Source: Orobanche coerulescens (Eukaryota > Streptophyta > Magnoliopsida > Lamiales > Orobanchaceae). Taken from it: a stretch of 64,000 nt of DNA. The stretch is from positions 99,104,501 to 99,168,500 of the forward strand of contig CM065815.1 in assembly GCA_033398695.1 (NCBI GenBank). The letters run 5' to 3'. Shown in pieces: positions 58,750-64,000 of this stretch (its first letter is position 1; each line of letters begins with the position of its first letter). The position numbers and the translations under genes are program-made. The notes under the pieces were generated by a model that was given only the letters and a program-made list of their open reading frames with translations, ran no database searches and had not been told where the DNA came from.

Positions 58750-59133
58750 GTGGGCCAGAAGCAAATGACAACTCTCAAGGTGAAAAGCAAGGCTCCTCAC
58801 CCTGAAGCGAACAAAAAGCCGAAGGGGAAGTGCTGTAAATGCAGTCAGAAAGCGGACGGCCCTGCTCTTAGGAAAGGTATATCTCGTGCACTAGTAGTTA
58901 AAACATGTTTGGCAGCTTGTTCTTCCACTTCGTGTATAGTTGATTCAGGCTCCACTGATGTTTGCTTTGACTCGCATGGTTTTCAGGTAACCAAGCAGCT
59001 TAGTGCGGACGAGATTACTATCAACTGGGGTGACTATTCCAGGCTTATGGCTGTTGCATTGGGAGTCGTGCAGTTGAAGATTACTGATAAATTATTAGTC
59101 CTTAATAATGTATTATTAGTACTGAATTTTTGA
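58750..59133 (+). pseudogene. Copia 2 zinc-knuckle remnant and protease
   Basis: The zinc knuckle is destroyed: CCKCSQKADG is left where copia 1 has the full CCHC motif, owing to a deletion of about 20 bp. The protease follows with IVDSGSTDVCFDS, missing the histidine codon found in copia 1. The frame stops at 59131-59133 and restarts immediately. Confidence 0.87.
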
Positions 59134-59604
59134 ATGAATTTAATTTCGGTTTCTAAATTAAAATGCGATGGTTATTCAGTTTCTTTTGGTGATGATGCTA
59201 TTATTAGGAAAAGAAACGGTGAATATATTTGCAAAGGTATTTTTAATGATGGACTGTATGTCGTTAATACTGCACAAACTCCCATGCACAAATCACTTAA
59301 CTCTTTGTCTAAACCTAAAAAGAGAAAAGAACCTTCAAGTATAAACCAAACATATATGTGGCATTTACGGTTAGGTCATGTAAACCTTAAGAGGATTCAA
59401 AGATTGGTAGATGATGGCCCATTGGATGACCTCCATATTGAGTCATTTCCAATCTGTGAATCTTGTCTGAAAGGTAAGATGACCAAAAGGGTTTTTAAAA
59501 CCAAGGGAAGTTGTGCTCAGAATGTGTTAGAATTGGTTCATACGGATGTATGTGGTCCAATGAATATCCAGGCTATGGGTGGTTTCGAGTCATCATGTTT
59601 ATAG
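59134..59604 (+). pseudogene. Copia 2 protease end and GAG-pre-integrase
   Basis: This continues the protease C-terminus (LKCDGYSVSF) after one stop, then WHLRLGHVNLKRIQ and CESCLKGKMTKRVF of the pre-integrase zinc domain, and the first integrase aspartate in HTDVCGPMN. A frameshift near 59590 ends the frame. Confidence 0.88.
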
Positions 59605-60358
59605 ATGATTATTCGAGATATGGATACATCTATTTGATGTGGCGTAAGTCTGAAGCTTTTGACAAGTTCAGAGTCTTCAAGGCTGAAATGGAGAAGCGTT
59701 ATGGGAAGAGTATCAAGTCACTACAATCTGATCATGGTGACGATTAGTGGAGAGTTTTTGGATTTCTTGGCAAATGAGGGGATTTCGTCCCAACTCACTT
59801 CGCCGGAACTCCACAACAAAATGGTGTTGCTGAAACTCTTTTAGAAATGGTTAGATCAATGATGAGTTATTGGGATTTACCTATTTCGTTTTGTGGATAC
59901 ACCTTAGAAACAGCGGCGTACATTCTAAACCTGGTGCCTTCGAAGTTAGTTCCAAAAAGACCACAGAACTGTGGAGTGGGCGAAAGCCCAGTCTAGGACA
60001 TGTACGGATTTGGGGTACTCCAGGACATGTGCTGAATAAGGAAGTTGATAAGTTGGCATATCGTACAGAAGTACGAGTGTTTGTAAGATATCCTAAGGGA
60101 ACAAAGGGTGGATTGTTCTATAGTCCCCAGGATCAGAAGGTCATTGTTAGCACCAATGCTCGATTCATGGAACAGGATTATATGATCAGTCACAAGCCCA
60201 TGAGCGAGATAATTCTGGAAAAGTTGAGGGACGAGACTCCATCTATACCAATCGTACAAGCGCCAACTAACACTGCACCACGTATCGATTTTGAGACGTT
60301 TGCACCAACTCAGGATTTGCCTCATTGTAGTGGGAGGGTTGTTCAACAAGCGGAATGA
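59580..60358 (+). pseudogene. Copia 2 integrase
   Basis: Frames 59511-59747 (FIDDYSRYGYIYLM, SLQSDHG with the second aspartate) and 59870-60358 hold the core and the copia C-terminal region (YPKGTKGG, FYSPQDQKVIV). Between them (about 59745-59850) deletions removed the part with NGVAERRNR, leaving only the HNKMVLLK stretch, so the catalytic glutamate is lost. Confidence 0.87.
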
Positions 60359-60367
60359 TTCATAGGC

Positions 60368-61415
60368 ATGGGACAGTCTTCGGACTTTATCCCAGGCGAA
60401 GATGAACCAGATCCCTGTACTTATAAAGAGGCAATCCAAGATAAAGATGCTGACTCTTGGCAAGTAGCAATGGAATCAGAAATGGGATCTATGGATTCCA
60501 ATCAAGTGTGGAAGCTAGTAGAACTACCTGATGGGGCACAAGCCATTGGGAGTAAGTGGGTCTACAAGCAAAAGAAAGGAGGTGACAGGAAGGTTGAAAC
60601 CTTCAAAGCGAGGCTTGTTGCGAAAGGTTACACTCAGAAAGAGGGTATCGATTATGATAAAACCTTCTCGCCAGTAGCCATGCTTAACTCAATCCCGATT
60701 CTTTTAGCTAGCTGCGCATTTGGATCTGGAGCATTAGCAAATGGATGTCAAGACTGCATTCCTGAATAGGAGTCTAGACAAGGAAATCTATATGCGGCAA
60801 CCAGAGGGATTCATTACTGAGGGAGAAGAGCACTTAGTGTGCAAGCTTAAAAGATCCATTTATGGACTTAAGCAAGCATCTAGATCTTGGAACATTCGAT
60901 TTGACGAGGTTTTCCAGTCATATGGATTCGTCCAATGTCTGAGTGAGAGTTGTGTGTATAATAAATGCGATGGAAATGTGTTGGTGTTTCTTGTGCTGTA
61001 TATAGACGATATACTTTTGCTTGGAAACAACATGAAGGAGTTGTCGGGCATACGGGTATGGCTATCTGAGCATTTCGATATGAAGGATTTTGGAGAAGCA
61101 GGACACATCCTTGGAATCAGGATCTGTCGTGATCGGAAGAAAAGTATGTTGTGCTTATCTCAGGTATCTTATATCGATACAGTGCTAAAGCGGTTCAGCA
61201 TGGAGAATTCCAAGAAAGGTTTTCTATCTTACAGACATGGAACTCAACTATCTAAGGATATGTGTCCCAAGACACAAAAGGATATAGATAACATGAAGTT
61301 GATCCCTTATGCACCATATGTGGGAAGCCTTATGTATGATATGCTTTGCACTAGACCAGATATCTGTCATGCAGTAGGCATGGCTGCTAGATATCAGTCG
61401 AACCCAGGACCATGA
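60368..61415 (+). pseudogene. Copia 2 reverse transcriptase
   Basis: Two frames overlap at about 60741-60769. The first has [20 protein letters not shown] and [18 protein letters not shown]. The second has [25 protein letters not shown], the intact catalytic YIDD and the LGIRI/SYIDTVL region, ending after VGSLMYDMLCTRPDICHAVG. One indel near 60735 separates them. It carries the catalytic aspartates that copia 1 lost. Confidence 0.91.
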
Positions 61416-61990
61416 CACTAGATTGCTATCAAACACATACTCAAGTAGTTGAGAAGGACTAGGGAGTATATGCTAGTATATCAATTAGACAACCTATGTC
61501 TGGTGGGTTATACTGACTCAGATTTTTCATCAGACAAAGAAAAGTCCAAGTCTACTTCGGGTTGTGTGTTTAGCCTGGGAGGTGGAGCCATTAGTTGGAG
61601 GAGTGTGAAGTAGAAATGCGTCTCGGACTATACTATGGAAGTCGAGTACGTGGCAGCCTCTGAGGCATCCAAGAAGGCGGTGCGGCTCAAGTACTTCCTG
61701 TAGGACTTAGATGTAATTCCGGATTTACCTAAGGGTATTATTTTATTGTGATAATACTGGTGCAGTCGCAAATTAAAGGGAACCACGAGCCCACAAGGTA
61801 AGTAAACATATCAACTGCAAGTACTACATCATACGACACTTCATAAAGGAAGGAGACGTTGTTGTTGGCAGGGTTGCATCAGAAGATAGTCTTGCTGATC
61901 CTTTCACGAAAGGCCTACCTTCAAAAGTTTTTGAAAGGCATGTGGAAGGAATGGGATTACGGTGTATGGCAGCATTGCTTTGAGTATAAG
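61416..61990 (+). pseudogene. Copia 2 RNase H remnant
   Basis: Across stops, translation shows GYTDSDFSSDKEKSKSTSG (catalytic aspartate in TDSD), then EYVAASEASKKAVRLKY and the ADPFTKGL end typical of copia RNase H. In-frame stops lie near 61413, 61612 and 61700. Confidence 0.85.
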
Positions 61991-62043
61991 TGGGAGAAAT
62001 GAGAGACTATGTAATAGAGTAGTATACTTTAAAGCATGCTTTG

Positions 62044-62059
62044 AGTATAAGTGGGAGAT
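62044..62059 (+). other. Polypurine tract of copia 2
   Basis: AGTATAAGTGGGAGAT lies directly before the 3' LTR. The same TTTGAGTATAAGTGGGAGA string occurs about 60 bp earlier at 61979, an imperfect duplication. Confidence 0.75.
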
Positions 62060-63538
62060 TATTAGGGTTGTATAAGCAAAGCATACTTTATGCTTGTATT
62101 ACCTTATTTCCTTGTAACTACCTATGAGAATATTAATTATATTTGATCATGTTTTGCATATTTATTCACGTTATGGTTATGCAAATGAAATGTCTTATTA
62201 TTTTATATTGTAGATAATATGGTGTGTTGGTGTCACATGGAAGATCACATTATCAGATGCCTTATAAAATAATATAATTGTTCACAACCTATATAATTAT
62301 TAGACAAATTATATGAAAGGTTGTAGTGTATGCTTGAGATTAGTTGGTCTTGACTATTAGCATACATTAGCGTATTTGCATACTTTGAACTGGATCGAGG
62401 TGAGATAGTGTCTTCTGTAGTGACTATAAGGACGTAAATCTCGGATAATTATTATTTCCTAATTCTAAGTATATAATATTTAATTATGTATTTATAATAC
62501 TTATTGCTTTGATTTACCATAGGTGAGAGTCAAAATGATCGACTCAATAAGTGTCGTATCTTGGGCAATAATATTATTTATATGATAGTTATTATTATTA
62601 CTAGAAATCATATCCCGATTCGTGCGGGTTGATGATGTCCCCTCGAGGAGCTCAATAATAATTATTATATTAAACCCTGCAAGTGGATTTAATTCCGATA
62701 TAATAATAAGGTTCGAGTGGTACTACTCTTGGATAAGATATTAATTAATTAAAGCTGTCAGTAGCTTATAATTAATTAATGGACATTCGATATCTTAAAC
62801 ACGGGAAATAGTATATTTAAATAAGGAGCCCGATTTCGTAAATTGGGATTTGGGTTGGAAGTACAATATTAATTATTTAGTTGATTGAATTGATATTAAT
62901 AGACTCAATATATTAGGAAAGGTCATAATATGGAAATTTAAGGTCTATTAGGAGTTCTTTCCTAATCCTTCTTAAGATCCCTAGTAGTAGTCCAAGAGCC
63001 TATAAATAGAACAAGCATATGGTTCGGCCATGACTTACTTTCAAGCTTGTGAGATCGATTTTCTTCTTGTGTTTAATTGTAGATCTAGACTTGTGTCTTT
63101 GATTCTACAATTTAGATAGCTCAATTTGTTAAGAGTGTTCATAAAATACTAGAAATCAAGGAAAAATCGAGTGACCACAAACAAGGTGATTCGGCCTATC
63201 CATATTGTGTCCAAGCAAGATCTGGTAGCTCGTTACCCACACAACATCCGGGTTAAGGCGGATCATATTCTAGAAAGTCTAAAGATATAAATACAAGGAG
63301 ATCAAGACGAACAGCAACAACTACGCTTCAAAGATAATATTCTATGATCTTTGATCTAGATTAGGATACTCAATTACCAACATATTAATTTGATAAATAA
63401 TAAATAATATTTAAATTGCTTATTAATCTTAGTAGTTAATTAATTAGCATGCCTAAATAGACTTTGTGCTTACGGATGCGTAAAATGCGTTTATCAATCA
63501 TTCATCAACTTCGCTTCTGCTTCGTTTTATTTCCAACA
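62060..63538 (+). repeat. 3' LTR of copia 2
   Basis: This 1479-bp LTR starts TATTAGGG (TG changed to TA) and ends TTCCAACA. It is full-length compared with 35743-37219. TATAAATAG lies at 63001-63009. Confidence 0.92.
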
Positions 63539-63543
63539 GTGCT
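63539..63543. other. Target-site duplication GTGCT of copia 2 (right copy)
   Basis: It matches 55484-55488. Confidence 0.93.
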
Positions 63544-63549
63544 AACTTT

Positions 63550-64000
63550 TGTAATATCCGCGATTTCGATTTCCGGTAATTTTCTTTTTTTTTTTCGCAG
63601 GAGTCCGTTTTGACGACTCACTTCTGACCGTTTCGTCATTCTGAGAATGTTTAATTCTGGACTTTTCGACGTCCGAGTTCGTTTCGGTATCGTTTTGTTG
63701 AGTTCCGTGCATTTAGCGACTTTCCGCACTTGAGTTCGATTCTTGCGAATCTCGTCCGAAACTATTGTTTCGAGTTTCTTGTAAGTTCATTTAATGTTAT
63801 TATTCATGTTGTGAGCCTTGGTTTGGTGTTTCGATCGTGTATCGTGTATTTCGGACGTTTTGGGCCATTTTCGTAATTTCCCAAAGTTTGGGGTAACTAC
63901 TTTCCCTTGTCGAATTTCGAGCCTTCGGGTGGTCGGAATCGTGTGTTCTCTTAGTAATCGAATTCGTCTTTGCGAGTACTTCGTAACCGTATCTTCGATT
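63550..64000 (+). mobile_element. LARD LTR start, plus strand, running off the window
   Basis: It begins TGTAATATCCGCGATTTCG and matches the reverse complement of the 10700-11147 region of LARD 1, as well as 56543-57000. A full LARD element may follow beyond 64000. Confidence 0.88.

Larger units (their letters stand above)
55489..63538 (+). mobile_element. Ty1/copia element 2 (plus strand)
   Basis: This is an 8050-bp element with TSD GTGCT, 5' LTR 55489-56530, 3' LTR 62060-63538 and gag-PR-IN-RT-RH in copia order. The expected PBS and the first ~900 bp of leader are replaced by a piece of LARD LTR (56531-57587). All domains are present but carry frameshifts, deletions and stops. It is closely related to copia 1. 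Confidence 0.92.

Noticed and set aside
55489..63538. Tandem duplication as explanation of the repeated copia LTR plus LARD junction
   Set aside because: The sequence left of 55489 is not copia internal DNA and carries the GTGCT duplication matched at 63539. The outer boundaries are therefore those of one insertion, and local copying fits better.

Overview
This window is intergenic heterochromatin from a plant nuclear genome, probably an angiosperm. It is built almost entirely of nested LTR retrotransposons, and I found no host gene, tRNA, rRNA or prokaryotic feature. The plant assignment rests on three things: Ty3/gypsy chromoviruses with a C-terminal chromodomain and LTRs of 2.4-2.8 kb (Tekay/Del-like), plant-type Ty1/copia elements with a UBN2-type gag, and primer-binding sites of the plant TGGTATC(A/G)GAG type. 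All coding regions are broken by stops, frameshifts, deletions or later insertions. Most open frames in the window are chance frames in AT-rich LTR and spacer DNA.

Layout, left half (elements on the minus strand). A copia element (copia 1, 17453-37219) with its 5' LTR at 35743-37219 is the oldest visible layer. A chromovirus (element 1, 1-17452, running off the left edge) is inserted in its reverse transcriptase. A tandem non-autonomous long-LTR element (20201-33823, TSD GTAGT) is inserted in its gag. Chromovirus 1 itself carries a single non-autonomous long-LTR element (2698-11147, TSD ATCCT) in pol. The non-autonomous elements have 2.7-2.8 kb LTRs around a 2.7 kb domain with no recognisable gag or pol (LARD-like). 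Their ends resemble those of the chromoviruses, which suggests trans-mobilisation.

Right half. At 37227 there is a CACTA-type transposon end, followed by unrecognised ORF remnants that are split by a 3.0 kb solo LTR (38375-41399, TSD TGATC). Chromovirus 2 (42243-54311, minus) follows. It is split by another solo LTR (44859-47205, TSD CGCTC), carries a 56-bp minisatellite in pol, and has lost the core of gag. After 1.2 kb of unassigned DNA comes copia 2 on the plus strand (55489-63538, TSD GTGCT). Copia 2 was inserted 6 bp beyond its target duplication from a plus-strand LARD LTR that runs off the right edge.

Most notable observations. (1) Every LTR family carries, next to its presumed TATA box, an array of short GC-rich palindromes. 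The palindrome sequence differs between families (TTACGGCCGTAA, GTGCCGCGGCAC, ACGGCCGTGT-like, TTACGTACGTAA), but the spacing is strikingly conserved at about 21 bp (two helical turns), with larger gaps near 43 or 50-53 bp. This looks like a modular, helically phased promoter architecture. (2) The middle LTR of the tandem LARD is a clean left/right chimera of the two outer LTRs, which directly records an unequal crossover. (3) Copia 2 holds a copy of its own 3' flanking DNA just inside its 5' LTR, and that LTR also carries a deletion with templated filler. Both look like scars of break repair. (4) A U3 module of about 140 bp is shared between LARD-type LTRs and a chromovirus-type solo LTR, showing promoter-module shuffling.
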